Positions 1-8,946 of a stretch of 64,000 nucleotides of DNA are shown one piece after another. A model generated the notes under the pieces. That model was not told where the DNA came from. It worked only from the letters and a program-made list of their open reading frames with translations, and ran no database searches. Source of the stretch: an uncultured Nioella sp. (GTDB taxonomy: Bacteria > Pseudomonadota > Alphaproteobacteria > Rhodobacterales > Rhodobacteraceae); NCBI GenBank assembly GCA_947498125.1, contig CANMJH010000001.1, forward strand, positions 1,116,001-1,180,000, given 5' to 3'. Position 1 is the stretch's first letter. The number at the start of each line of letters is the position of its first letter. A program made the position numbers and the translations under genes.

Positions 1-1
1 T

Positions 2-205
2 GAATTTGAGGCCGATGCTTATGCTGCGGCGCTTCTGGTTAAGGCAGGTATTGGCACCACGCCCCAAAAAACGCTTCTGCTCAAGCTTGAGGAAATGGCA
101 GGCGGTGCAGCGCGTCAGACGCCCGCATGGCTGCTGAGCCATCCAAAACCACCCAAACGGGTGGCGGCAATTGATGATCTTGAAGCAAGTTGGCGTCGCA
201 GTTGA
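2..205 (+). CDS. M48-family metalloprotease, C-terminal fragment
   Basis: Only the last 67 codons lie in the window; the frame is open from base 2 and stops with TGA at 203-205. The peptide begins EFEADAYAAALLVKAG and ends with AWLLSHP, RVAAI and a terminal SWRRS. In M48 (HtpX/Ste24/BepA-like) zinc peptidases, an ExEAD motif supplies the third zinc ligand and is followed by a KAG helix. A SHP...R(I/V)xA motif lies near the C-terminus, and both are seen here. The HExxH motif would lie upstream of the window. It is probably a periplasmic or membrane-associated quality-control protease. A double hairpin repeat follows immediately and may end transcription. Confidence 0.72.
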   Translation, partial: EFEADAYAAALLVKAGIGTTPQKTLLLKLEEMAGGAARQTPAWLLSHPKPPKRVAAIDDLEASWRRS

Positions 206-223
206 CCTTTCCGGGATCGGTGG

Positions 224-266
224 AAAACTCATTGATGAGTTTTCAAAAAATCCATCAATGGATTTT
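224..266. repeat. double-hairpin dispersed repeat, copy 1
   Basis: Two short palindromes stand side by side: AAAACTCAT/ATGAGTTTT (224-243) and AAAATCCAT/ATGGATTTT (247-266), joined by CAAA. A second copy with the same order, orientation and joint is at 10851-10892. This copy lies between two convergent genes, so it may act as a bidirectional terminator. The two-stem structure is seen directly; the role is inferred. Confidence 0.7.
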
Positions 267-274
267 GCCCCGCA

Positions 275-817
275 TCAAGCCGCCAGCGCTTTCCCCAATC
301 GCGGCAGCCGCGCGCGTTTGAACAGGCTGCGCATCGGATCATCTCGCCCGGTCGCGTCTTTGAATGTCGCATATTCCTGCGCGGCGATTTCAGCAATTTT
401 TTCGGGCTCGTCTAACCACAAAGCATACAAAAACGCATCTGGATGCACTGCCTCAACCCCCTGACCCATCAGCTCACGCTTAGGAAAATCTTTAAGGTTC
501 ATCGTCACGATCTTATCCGCACCCCCCGCAATCGCGGCGGCAAGCACATGGATATCGGCCAAATCCGGCAGCCATAGCTGCTCCTCTAGGCTTGCATCCC
601 ATGTGACCGCAGCCTCGGGCCATTTTGTCGCCAGCACCGCCTGCGCGCCCAATGCCATCGCCCCATCTCCGGGGTTCAGGCGCTCTGCCGTATGCTTCCA
701 CTCGCCCAAAATGCGTTCCGACCAAATCGGCTCAAAAAGCCCAAGATCGGCTGCGCCCAACACCATCCCTCGCAAAAAGGTTGGGTAGAGCACATTTGCA
801 TCAAGGCAGATCTTCAT
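275..817 (-). CDS. PIN-domain protein
   Basis: A protein of 180 residues with a PIN ribonuclease fold. The first acidic residue is in LDANVLYP (D6), an E follows in SERILGEW (about E39), LPDLADIH carries D85/D88, and TMNLKDFP carries D110; together these match the PIN acidic cluster that binds Mg2+. It overlaps the upstream methyltransferase gene by 4 nt (ATGA), so the two are translationally coupled. I recall this two-gene pair as conserved in Rhodobacteraceae (the RSP_2648-type family). No antitoxin-like gene is adjacent, and the partner is an rRNA methyltransferase. A role in RNA processing is therefore more likely than a VapC toxin role, but this is inference. Confidence 0.82.
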   Translation of the reverse strand: MKICLDANVLYPTFLRGMVLGAADLGLFEPIWSERILGEWKHTAERLNPGDGAMALGAQAVLATKWPEAAVTWDASLEEQLWLPDLADIHVLAAAIAGGADKIVTMNLKDFPKRELMGQGVEAVHPDAFLYALWLDEPEKIAEIAAQEYATFKDATGRDDPMRSLFKRARLPRLGKALAA

Positions 818-2016
818 TCCAAAAGCCGGAACGCCAGCGCTTTGAGGTAACCTGTATCAGACAAGGCCGGGTGCTGCGGATGGTCTGGCCCTGCAAAGCC
901 AGTGTAGATCAGCCGTGGGTCACGGCCCGCGCGCCCAATTCCGCGCAAGCAAGATTGGCGAAATTTCGGCAATTCGGCCGCGTGCGAACACGAACACAGC
1001 ATCAATGTCCCGCCGGGCGCCACTAAGGGCGCAGCAAGGCGGGCGACACGTTCATAGGCGCGAAGCCCCTTTGAAAGGGCTTGTTTGGACGGGGCAAAAG
1101 CGGGCGGGTCAGCAATCACAAGGTCAAACTGCGCGCCCTCTTTGGCAAGGTCTTCCATCGCTGCGAATGCGTCGCCCTGTCTGGTTTCGAAATCGGCAGA
1201 TCTACCCATCGCCTCCGCCCCTTTTGAGGCGAGATCAAGCGCAGGGGCGGACGAGTCTACCGCCAGAGCCTTTGTCGCCCCTCCGGCCAGAGCGGCCAAT
1301 GAGAACCCGCCAACATGGCTAAAGACATCCAGAACCGCCCCCCCACGTGCCACGCGGGCCGCAAAGGCATGGTTTGGGCGTTGGTCAAAGAAGAGGCCGG
1401 TTTTTTGTCCGCCCATGACATCTGCAAAATAGGTCGCGCCATTCATATCAACCGGGATCGGGGCGTTTGGTGCGTCGCCGCGCAAGATCACTTGCTCTTC
1501 AGGCAGATCTTCCAGCGACCGCGCCCGGCCGGTGCCGTTTTTTATCACGACCTCTGCGCCGGTTTCCTGCACAAGGATCTCGGTCAAAAGATCCAGACGC
1601 TCTTCCAACCAAATCGCGTTGGGTTGCACAACAAGCGTATCACAGAACCGGTCAATGATCAGACCCGGCAGCCCGTCGCCTTCGGCATGAACAAGCCTAT
1701 AAAACGGCTCGTCGTAGATTTGTGTCCGGGCGGTCAAAGCGGCCCGAAGACGCGCAGTCAGCCAAGGGGCATCGATCTGGACCTCTGACGCGCGATCCAA
1801 CACGCGAAACGCGATTTTGGATCCGACGGTGGCAACGCCAATAGCAATCGGCTCTCGCGCGGCATCTTCAAGCACCGCCAATGCACCCGCAGGCACGGCG
1901 CGGGATCGACGATCAAGGACAAGTTCATCTGCCCATGCCCAAGGATGGCCATGGCGGATTCGGCGGGCGTCAGCGTTTGGTTTAAGGCGTAACGAAAAAA
2001 GGGGGCGCTCTGTCAT
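814..2016 (-). CDS. RlmI-like class I SAM-dependent rRNA methyltransferase
   Basis: A protein of 400 residues. The N-terminus (about 8-75) resembles a PUA RNA-binding domain and contains RIRHGHPWAWADE, the usual start of RlmI/RlmK-type enzymes. A central segment with HAEGDGLPGLIIDRF precedes the Rossmann methyltransferase domain. That domain has SAM motif I in AVLDVFSHVGGFSLAAL, the catalytic motif DPPAFAPSK, and a CSCSH cysteine motif near the C-terminus, as in m5C-forming RlmI (23S rRNA C1962). The likely substrate is 23S rRNA, but the exact base cannot be read from sequence. It is the first gene of a two-gene operon with the PIN-domain gene. Confidence 0.85.
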   Translation of the reverse strand: MTERPLFSLRLKPNADARRIRHGHPWAWADELVLDRRSRAVPAGALAVLEDAAREPIAIGVATVGSKIAFRVLDRASEVQIDAPWLTARLRAALTARTQIYDEPFYRLVHAEGDGLPGLIIDRFCDTLVVQPNAIWLEERLDLLTEILVQETGAEVVIKNGTGRARSLEDLPEEQVILRGDAPNAPIPVDMNGATYFADVMGGQKTGLFFDQRPNHAFAARVARGGAVLDVFSHVGGFSLAALAGGATKALAVDSSAPALDLASKGAEAMGRSADFETRQGDAFAAMEDLAKEGAQFDLVIADPPAFAPSKQALSKGLRAYERVARLAAPLVAPGGTLMLCSCSHAAELPKFRQSCLRGIGRAGRDPRLIYTGFAGPDHPQHPALSDTGYLKALAFRLLE

Positions 2017-2054
2017 GCGCCCCCCTTAATGGGATTCTCTCGGGATGGGAACGC

Positions 2055-2669
2055 TTAGAACAGCGCAGCCTCATTCTCGATCATCAGACCAAACTCGCGC
2101 CGAGCCCAGCCGATGATTTGGCTTTGGATCCGCTCACGCTGATAAATGCCGTTGCGTTCAGAGGCCATGGCGCGTGATCCACCAAGGGCCCGGAAGGTCA
2201 GGTCAACATAACGCGGGCCGGTCAAGGCTTCGCCCGTTTCAACGTCACGGACAGTGAAGAGGAATTCGACCTCATGTTCGCCGCCAATTGTATAGCGGGC
2301 GCGTTCCGTCAAGGCGTGGAAGCGGGTGATTTCAAGTTCGACCGTTACGGCGCGGGCTCCATCCAGCGGACGCAGGGCAAATTCCATTGCTTCAAAAACA
2401 ACGGCTTGGACCTGTGCGTGGCGGTCGCCAATAGGATCTTCGCGCCAAACAATGTCCGAAATCGGTTTCAGCGTATTGGCTTCGGATACGACCAGAGTTT
2501 GTGGAACCACAATCTCGATCTCTTCAACGGTCCAATTGGCCGCGTGGGTTTGCGTCGGCAAAGCGCCGGGCATTGTAATGTTTTGTGTCACGTCCACGTT
2601 TGGGACGGTGGAACAGGCCGAAACGCCCAGTGCGGCGAGGCCTAGAAGTGCAAGTGCGATACGTTTCAT
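2055..2669 (-). CDS. DUF6778-like lipoprotein
   Basis: A protein of 204 residues. It begins with a lipoprotein signal peptide, MKRIALALLGLAALGVSAC, with lipobox GVSAC and Cys19 as the lipidation site. The mature part, starting STVPNVDVT, contains no enzyme motif I recognise; it is a soluble mixed alpha/beta periplasmic domain. It resembles a Rhodobacteraceae family of uncharacterised lipoproteins (DUF6778, from memory). It has about 275 bp of AT-rich non-coding DNA upstream, so it is probably transcribed alone. Confidence 0.7.
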   Translation of the reverse strand: MKRIALALLGLAALGVSACSTVPNVDVTQNITMPGALPTQTHAANWTVEEIEIVVPQTLVVSEANTLKPISDIVWREDPIGDRHAQVQAVVFEAMEFALRPLDGARAVTVELEITRFHALTERARYTIGGEHEVEFLFTVRDVETGEALTGPRYVDLTFRALGGSRAMASERNGIYQRERIQSQIIGWARREFGLMIENEAALF

Positions 2670-2943
2670 GCTCTATTCTCCTGTCCGGGTTGACCCGGTA
2701 CTTTCGATGTCGATGTCCTTAATATGACGGTCGACTGGGGCCATCCCGCGAAAAGAAATGTGCCTTTCAAAGGTAAATTTGAGCCAAAGAAAGACAGGCC
2801 TATTCCAAACTTCAGACGCTTCAAGTTTTGATTTTTTCGTTATTTTACATAAAGTTATAGGTACATTGAGCCACCCACGCATTATGCCCGCGCCTTATGT
2901 TGGTCACATTTTTGCTTGAATGGCGTCGCCCGGCGCGCGCAAA

Positions 2944-3945
2944 TCACGCCTTTTCGGGCAAGGACGGTCCACCATCTGCAGCTTGGGCCGAAGCCGGGCC
3001 ACGGTCTGGCTGCACTGCAGGTGGCCCCACCTGCGCCTTGGCAGGGGACGCGCCAAGCGGCGTCGAGATTTTGAGGGACCGCTTGGCGCCTTTGCGCCCC
3101 AGCTTTCCGTTCAGGATCACACGCCCGCGGGTATCACAAAGGGCTACATCCTCTAAATCGCTATGGTCAAATGGCAAAATGAACCCGGCTTCGATCGATT
3201 GCAGTTGATGCAAAGGAATGGACCTACGGATCAGGATCGCCTCAAGCGGAATAACAGCTGCGCGTATCGTGTCTTTCCATGCAGGGCCCCAATCTGCCTT
3301 ATCGACTTGGGCAGGCTCATCCCCGGTCTCAACAACAATATCGGGGCCAGCCGGAACCAAAAGGTGCAGCCCGCCCGTTTTTATTCCCCCCGAAAAGGAT
3401 AACGTCGCAGTGAATTGGTGATGCGCGCGGTCTGGCAATAAAAGCTCCAGCTGCTTTGGATCCTTGATATTGGCCCCATAGGTTAAGCCCGTCGGCCAAT
3501 TTACCCCGGATTGCGTTTTCAGCTCGGCCCCAAAGGCGCTAAGAAGCAACCCCACAAAATCACGCGTGAGCGCCGCGTCTATCGAGGTCGTGGCGCGGTT
3601 GAGGCCGCTTGGCTTGTCCACACGTCCGGTTGTCTGAACTTCGACCAATGCATCGACAACGCCATTTTCCAACACGCATAGCGCGCGCTGGCCCTGACCA
3701 GCCTCCAGAACAACAAGCATTGCGGGGTTCGGCAAAGCACTTAGCGCGTCCTTCAGAGGCTTGTCCCAAACCGGATCAGCGACATCTGGTTCAATCTTCA
3801 ACCCCTCATAGGGCGCAGCTGCGCGTTTCAGAGCGCGGACCAAAGCCTCTTGCGGGGCATCAGGGCGCAAGACAGTTTTGCGCGATGCCGGACCAGCAGC
3901 GTTGATCTTGTGTCGCAAGACGGCATTAAACTCAGGCTCTGCCAT
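2944..3945 (-). CDS. FliM/FliN-family C-ring-like protein (SpoA domain)
   Basis: A protein of 333 residues. The C-terminal part (about 225-300) reads IPLHQLQSIEAGFILPF followed by VALCDTRGRVILNGKLGRKG, the pattern of the SpoA (surface presentation) fold of FliM/FliN: a helix with IPL..L..L..G..LPL, then a strand pair around G...GxLGRxG. The N-terminal 200 residues match the FliM middle domain only weakly. The tail is rich in Ala, Pro and Gly. In the flagellar motor such proteins form the switch complex, but no other flagellar gene lies in this window, so it is an isolated paralogue. It may modulate the motor or have another role. Confidence 0.68.
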   Translation of the reverse strand: MAEPEFNAVLRHKINAAGPASRKTVLRPDAPQEALVRALKRAAAPYEGLKIEPDVADPVWDKPLKDALSALPNPAMLVVLEAGQGQRALCVLENGVVDALVEVQTTGRVDKPSGLNRATTSIDAALTRDFVGLLLSAFGAELKTQSGVNWPTGLTYGANIKDPKQLELLLPDRAHHQFTATLSFSGGIKTGGLHLLVPAGPDIVVETGDEPAQVDKADWGPAWKDTIRAAVIPLEAILIRRSIPLHQLQSIEAGFILPFDHSDLEDVALCDTRGRVILNGKLGRKGAKRSLKISTPLGASPAKAQVGPPAVQPDRGPASAQAADGGPSLPEKA

Positions 3946-4021
3946 AGCGTTCCTTTGCGCAAGGATCGCCCGCGCGCGATCCCATCGCCCCCGTTATCCC
4001 ATTCTGACAGTTAAGAAAGCG

Positions 4022-6703
4022 TCAAGCCGCCCGCAAAGCCCGTGCCGGCAGCCGCACCCGAAACGCGGCGCCGCCTGCGCTTGGTACATAATTCAGACCA
4101 CCACCGAGGCGCGCCATAACCTCACGCGAGATCGCAAGGCCCAATCCGGCCCCTTGCGCGGATCGCGTGGTTTCAAGCCGGGTGAATTTTTCGAAGATCA
4201 AACTGCGCTGACGTTCAGGAATGCCCGAGCCATTATCGCTAAATTGCACCATAACAAGGCCGGAACTGTCCTTTATGACCGAAATTTCAAGGATCGGCAC
4301 GTCTGCGTCGCAGTATTTCTGGGCATTGGAAATCAGGTTAATAAAGACCTGTGCCAGCCGGTCGGGATCGGTGAAAATCTCGATCTTTTCCGCGTCCCTG
4401 TCGCGGCGCAGTTGCAAACGATCCCCAGATTCCATCACGCCCGCCGCCGCAAAGGCGCGGTCCAGCACCACCTCCAGCGTTGTTGCGCTTTCATTCAGAC
4501 TGACGCGGCCATGTTCCAAAACCGAAAGATCCAGCAGATCATCCAAAAGCCGCGTCAGTCGCAGGCTTTCATTATGGATGATCTGCGAAAACCGGTCGCG
4601 AGTTTCCTGATCCAGCGCTTCATCTTGCATCAGCATCTCGGAAAATGCGCGGATCGAGGTCATGGGCGTGCGCAATTCGTGGCTGATCTGGCTTAGAAAC
4701 GCATCTTTTTGCTCGGCGATTTCCGTCAGCTTTTGGTTGGCCTCGCGCAAACGTTTCGCCGTGCGCGACAATTGCGAGCTTTGTTGTTCCAGACGGCTCG
4801 AATACTCCATCATCTGCGCGGTCTCATCGGCCACCGCCAAAAGATCGCGCACAGATACCGTCGCGCCGCCAGTGATCTGATAAACCATCGCATGCGCCGT
4901 TGCCGCGCCAACCGAACCTGCAAGCTCGCGCTCCAACATCTTAAGGAAATCGGTGTCAGGCTCTGGCAAACTGGCCGCGCGCCCTTGGGCGGCTGCAGCC
5001 TCTTGAAAAAGTTGACCGGCGCGCGCCGTGCCCAATATTCGCTGCGCCATGATCAATAGGTCATCAGCCGCCGCCGCGCCGCCCTGCCAACCAATTTCCG
5101 GGCTGGAATGATCGAACACATTTACGAATTGTGCGCCCTGCAACCGTTCAATCGGCGAGGGAAAGGTCGTCAGGGAAACAAGAGTAAAGAGGAAGAGGTT
5201 AATGCCAAGCGACAGCACCATTGCGGTCAGAAGTGGATCGGCCTCTTGCAGCCCAAGCGGGGTTGAAGGGCGCAGCCAGCCGATGCCAAAGGGTCCATTG
5301 GTTAGAACCCCTTCCATCAAATTAAAGGTTACGGCATTTGGTAACAACAGCACCCAAGCCCAAACCACAAAGCCCGCGCCGATGCCCGCCGCCGCCCCGG
5401 CGCGTGTCGCTCCGCGCCAGAAAATGCCGCCAAGCAATGCGGGCATAACCTGCGCCACACCCAAAAAGGCAATCAACCCGATCGAGGCCAGTGCCTCGGA
5501 CCCGCCAGAGGCGCGATAATAAATCAGGCCTAAGCCCAAAACGCCGATGATCGACAAGCGCCGCGCCATTAGCGCCACACGCCGCATATCGCCCGAAGCC
5601 GGATCATCCCCTTGCACCAAACGCAGCCAAATTGGCATAAAAATATGGTTCGACAGCATCGTCGACAGGGCCATTGCCGCGATGATCACCATCGCTGTCG
5701 CCGATGAAAAGCCGCCAAGGAAGGCCAAAAGCGCCAATCCTTCTTGATTGAAATTAAGCGGCAAGGACAAAACATAGAGGTCTGGGTTTGACCCTTCGGG
5801 CATAACTTGCAGGCCAACAACAGCGATTGGCACAACAAATAGCGACATTAAGAATAGATAGAGTGGGAAGGCCCAAGAGGCAGTCGCCAAGTGCCGTTCA
5901 TCGGCATTTTCAACAACCAAGACCTGAAACATGCGCGGCAAGCAAATTATAGCTGCGGCCGACAGCATCGTCAGACCAACCCACCGTGCGCCGTTTGATT
6001 GCCACTCGGCGATGGGGCTGTCTTCGATCCGGGCCAGAATATCGCTTGGGCCATCCGCAAGGCCCCAGACTACATAAATGCCCACGGCAAGCAGCGCGAA
6101 CAGCTTTACAATGGCCTCGAACGCGATTGCCGATACAAGGCCAGGGTGGCGTTCATTAACGTCCAGCGAGCGTGTGCCAAAAATGATGGTAAACAGCGCC
6201 AGACCGCCCGCCACCAAGATGGCGGTATTGTCGCTGCGCAAGCTTGTCGCTTCTGGATCTGCAAAAACCGAAAAAGATAAAGTCACTGACTGCAATTGCA
6301 GCGCCAGGTATGGCGTCGTGCCGACAACCGCTAAAAGCGTGACCATGGCCGCCAGCAGGCCGGATTTACCATAGCGGCTGGAAATCATGTCGGCGATGGA
6401 CGTAATGCGCTGCGTTCGCCCGATGCGCACCAATTTCCGCAAAAACCAAAACCATCCCACAAAGACCAGCGTAGGGCCAAGATAGATGGTCATAAATTCA
6501 AGACCCGAACGCGCGGCAGACCCAACCGCACCGTAAAAAGTCCAGGCGGTTGTGTAGATTGACAAGGACAAGGTGTAGACAAAGGGCGAGCTCAGCCAAC
6601 GTGCCCTGCCAGCGCTGGCGCGGCGTTCAACCCAGAAAGCGAAGACAAAAAGCAGACCGACATAGGACAGGCAAATAACGACGAGACTGTCCAGCGTCAG
6701 CAT
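4022..6703 (-). CDS. sodium:solute symporter-histidine kinase fusion
   Basis: A protein of 893 residues. Residues 1 to about 500 form an SSS-family transporter domain with a dozen or so hydrophobic segments. A linker with a coiled-coil stretch (EYSSRLEQQSSQLSRTAKR, NQKLTEIAEQKDAFL) leads to a HisKA domain with H-box SHELRTP (phospho-acceptor H675). The HATPase domain follows, with the N-box around 789 (NLISNAQKY), DNGSGIP near 823 and GAGLGLA near 851. The architecture is that of CbrA-like and acetate- or fatty-acid-responsive kinases, in which transport or solute binding is coupled to signalling. It overlaps the next gene upstream by 1 nt, and a single-domain response regulator is two genes upstream. 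An ScfR-type regulator nearby suggests short-chain acid sensing (inference). Confidence 0.88.
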   Translation of the reverse strand: MLTLDSLVVICLSYVGLLFVFAFWVERRASAGRARWLSSPFVYTLSLSIYTTAWTFYGAVGSAARSGLEFMTIYLGPTLVFVGWFWFLRKLVRIGRTQRITSIADMISSRYGKSGLLAAMVTLLAVVGTTPYLALQLQSVTLSFSVFADPEATSLRSDNTAILVAGGLALFTIIFGTRSLDVNERHPGLVSAIAFEAIVKLFALLAVGIYVVWGLADGPSDILARIEDSPIAEWQSNGARWVGLTMLSAAAIICLPRMFQVLVVENADERHLATASWAFPLYLFLMSLFVVPIAVVGLQVMPEGSNPDLYVLSLPLNFNQEGLALLAFLGGFSSATAMVIIAAMALSTMLSNHIFMPIWLRLVQGDDPASGDMRRVALMARRLSIIGVLGLGLIYYRASGGSEALASIGLIAFLGVAQVMPALLGGIFWRGATRAGAAAGIGAGFVVWAWVLLLPNAVTFNLMEGVLTNGPFGIGWLRPSTPLGLQEADPLLTAMVLSLGINLFLFTLVSLTTFPSPIERLQGAQFVNVFDHSSPEIGWQGGAAAADDLLIMAQRILGTARAGQLFQEAAAAQGRAASLPEPDTDFLKMLERELAGSVGAATAHAMVYQITGGATVSVRDLLAVADETAQMMEYSSRLEQQSSQLSRTAKRLREANQKLTEIAEQKDAFLSQISHELRTPMTSIRAFSEMLMQDEALDQETRDRFSQIIHNESLRLTRLLDDLLDLSVLEHGRVSLNESATTLEVVLDRAFAAAGVMESGDRLQLRRDRDAEKIEIFTDPDRLAQVFINLISNAQKYCDADVPILEISVIKDSSGLVMVQFSDNGSGIPERQRSLIFEKFTRLETTRSAQGAGLGLAISREVMARLGGGLNYVPSAGGAAFRVRLPARALRAA

Positions 6704-6987
6704 CAGCGGCGGCCTTTGCGCGGCGTATCTTTATCGTCATCACCCTCGGACGGAAAAGCCCGCGATAAGGCCGATGACAGCGCCGCCGCCAGAATGATCA
6801 ATCCGAACCAGACCGATAAGAAATAGACCAGCCAAATTGAGGTGTGCCCACCGATGCCGGTATTAGAGGTCAGGATGAACACCGGACCGAAAAAGAGGAA
6901 GACCCCCAAGACCGGTACCAAGCGCGCCGCGTCTTGCAAACGATTGCGCCGGTACGTGCGGCGTTCAAGAAATAAACGACGGCTCAT
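6703..6987 (-). CDS. small two-TM membrane protein in the kinase operon
   Basis: A protein of 94 residues. A basic N-terminus (MSRRLFLERRTYRRNRLQDA) is followed by two hydrophobic segments, about residues 22-42 and 52-76, and a charged, acidic-then-basic tail. No family is named here. Its stop overlaps the start of the symporter-kinase gene by 1 nt, and its start overlaps the response regulator stop by 4 nt, so it is translated with both. A plausible role is as an accessory subunit of the SSS-like transporter domain, as small helper membrane proteins often accompany SSS carriers. Confidence 0.75.
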   Translation of the reverse strand: MSRRLFLERRTYRRNRLQDAARLVPVLGVFLFFGPVFILTSNTGIGGHTSIWLVYFLSVWFGLIILAAALSSALSRAFPSEGDDDKDTPRKGRR

Positions 6988-7394
6988 CCGGTGACTTGAT
7001 CGGCACCCCCGGCCGTGTTCCCTGCCCCCTCGGCAGCAACGCGGCGAACGGTTTCAACCATCTCGGTATTTGAAAAAGGCTTGGTGAGATAAGCATTTGC
7101 CCCAAGCGCCAAAGCCAAATCGCGATCCTTGGACTGGCCTTTGGCTGTCAGCATCAAAATTGGCAGATTTGCGGTCGTTTCGGCTCCGCGCAAGTCGCGC
7201 AGGATCTCAAGCCCAGAGCGGCCCGGAAGCATGACGTCGAGGACAAGGACATCTGGCTCAAGACGGGCAACCTCATCGATTGCCGTCGCGCCATTGCCAT
7301 GACCGCGAACCTCCCACCCATCACGGGTCAGAAGAAAGCTTATGGCTTCAAAGATGTTTACCTCGTCCTCGACGAGCAATACTCGACTTCCCAA
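6984..7394 (-). CDS. single-domain response regulator
   Basis: A protein of 136 residues made of one receiver domain. The acidic pocket is at D10/E11 (LLVEDE), the phospho-acceptor at D53 (VLVLDVMLPG), the switch Thr at T83 (LMLTAKG) and the conserved Lys at K105 (AYLTKPF). There is no DNA-binding output domain, only a short Gly/Ala-rich tail. It is the first gene of a three-gene overlapping operon with the small membrane protein and the symporter-kinase, its likely phosphodonor. Output must run through another protein. The adjacent ScfR-type regulator is a neighbour but has no receiver-interacting motif I can see. Confidence 0.87.
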   Translation of the reverse strand: MGSRVLLVEDEVNIFEAISFLLTRDGWEVRGHGNGATAIDEVARLEPDVLVLDVMLPGRSGLEILRDLRGAETTANLPILMLTAKGQSKDRDLALALGANAYLTKPFSNTEMVETVRRVAAEGAGNTAGGADQVTG

Positions 7395-7473
7395 ATTGGC
7401 CCTCCCAAGCCAGCTTAGTTTTGATGTTATCGCAGCATGCGGATGTGATGCGCAATAAGAAATGTTGTTTTAG

Positions 7474-8814
7474 TCAACCAATTGCCCCTCCGGCCCGACG
7501 TGCTGGGCACGCGTCACGGGGGCACAGCTGGCATCCCGGCCCTACCTCTACTGGATTTTGCGTTGGTGCCCGATCTTCTGGCAGCGCGCGCAAAAGCATT
7601 GTCGCTTCGACGACGGGCGCAGTTCCGAACCCGGCACTGCGTGTAGGCTGCGCAACGGCCCATGCCTGAAAGAGCGGCCCTTTTGGCAAGGACAAGACAG
7701 ACATGTCGGCCATCATCGGGCGCGAAAACACGTGGTAAAGCGGCCAGAGCGCGCATCCGGCGCCGTATCTCGGGATTGAAAACGCATTGATCCGGCGCCG
7801 AAACAGCAATGCGCCCGCTGCATCACAAATCGCCAGCCCAAATGCCGGAACCGCCGCAGCGCCACCTTCCGGTAGGCTGGCCAAACGGCGCAACACCATC
7901 GCGACGTCGCCGCCAGCCATCGCAAGCAATGCTTGCGGGTCGTAATCGGCGGCCTCGGCTATTGGCAAAATCTGATCCAGCGGCAGGCGTGCGGCATCCT
8001 CGGCATAGACAGCCAGCCGTGTGCGGGCCAATTGCGCGGCAGCCTCACTTGATATCGCTTCCATATCCGTCAGGGTATCCTCGATCCCCGCAGAACCGGT
8101 ACCTTCAATGCGTGGAAAATGGTGACCCGCCGTTTCAAACGCCGCTTCCACCATCTCTTGCGGGGTTTCTAACCCGCTTTGGCTTTGCCCCTGCCCTTCG
8201 AAATACGCCAGCAGTGCCGTCGCGCTTTCGGACAGCCGTTCGGCCTCTTCATTCAGGTTACGATGAAAACGGGCGCGCCAATTCACGTCAATATCCGGGT
8301 CGGAAACCAGAATATTCGAGGTCGACCGAATGGCCGCCACCGTCGAAAGTACCTCATGCATGGATCCGGCCAGAACCGGATCATGGCCCAAACGGTCCTG
8401 AAGCCCTTCGATCACGCCTTCAAGATCGGCAATCCGCTTTCGCTGCTCTGCAATCGCGCCGGTCCAGCCCGGAAAGCGCCCGGCCAACTCATCCGTGCGG
8501 TCCAGCTCGGGTGTGGGGCCGAAATTACCTGTGTTGTCCTGCGCCGCGGCGCGCAGCATATCGCCAAGCGTTGCGTCCATTCCTTCGCTTAGGCGCGAGG
8601 GTTCAACCTTCAGGACCCGGGCCAGATCAAGCAGCAATTTGCCCCCGATCCGGCGCTTATTATGTTCAATGAGGTTAAGGTAACTGGCCGATATCCCAAC
8701 GTCTTCCGCCAAATCACTTTGGCGCATCGCAAGCGCCATGCGCCGTTCGCGAATACGGGTGCCGGTCAATGCCTGTCTTGTGTTTTGAGTGCCGCCCAAA
8801 CGAGGATGTCCCAA
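7474..8814 (-). CDS. ScfR-type (short-chain fatty acyl-CoA) XRE regulator
   Basis: A protein of 446 residues. The N-terminal XRE helix-turn-helix (about 17-75) contains RIRERRMALAMRQSDLA and ISASYLNLIEHNKRRI, the typical start of RamB/PccR/MccR-type regulators. The long central part is helical, and the C-terminus has a cysteine cluster, CQLCPRDACPARR, that I associate with the DUF2083 region of these short-chain acyl-CoA responsive regulators. Known family members sense acetyl-, propionyl- or methylmalonyl-CoA and control acetate or propionate assimilation genes. Its position just upstream of the two-component operon suggests a carbon-source regulation locus. Its own target genes are not obvious here. 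Confidence 0.83.
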   Translation of the reverse strand: MGHPRLGGTQNTRQALTGTRIRERRMALAMRQSDLAEDVGISASYLNLIEHNKRRIGGKLLLDLARVLKVEPSRLSEGMDATLGDMLRAAAQDNTGNFGPTPELDRTDELAGRFPGWTGAIAEQRKRIADLEGVIEGLQDRLGHDPVLAGSMHEVLSTVAAIRSTSNILVSDPDIDVNWRARFHRNLNEEAERLSESATALLAYFEGQGQSQSGLETPQEMVEAAFETAGHHFPRIEGTGSAGIEDTLTDMEAISSEAAAQLARTRLAVYAEDAARLPLDQILPIAEAADYDPQALLAMAGGDVAMVLRRLASLPEGGAAAVPAFGLAICDAAGALLFRRRINAFSIPRYGAGCALWPLYHVFSRPMMADMSVLSLPKGPLFQAWAVAQPTRSAGFGTAPVVEATMLLRALPEDRAPTQNPVEVGPGCQLCPRDACPARRAGGAIG

Positions 8815-8946
8815 CCTACTGCATCACCGCAGTTTACAGGAAAATGCCCGTTTTGCAATTTCTTGGGACTAAATTTACAATCGTGTAAACCCTTGAAAAT
8901 GCAGCGCCGCCCCAATTGGGACGGCGCAATTCTTATAGAATATTAC

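Noticed and set aside
171-464. Plus-strand open frame near the start
   Set aside because: It overlaps the M48 gene end and the PIN gene on the other strand and has no family character; it is a shadow frame.
275-817. VapC toxin of a VapBC pair
   Set aside because: The PIN protein is coupled to an RlmI-like methyltransferase, not to a small antitoxin; its length of 180 is also above the usual VapC size.
2673-2882. 69-codon frame upstream of the lipoprotein gene on the minus strand
   Set aside because: It lies in AT-rich non-coding DNA, has no ribosome site and no recognisable pattern.
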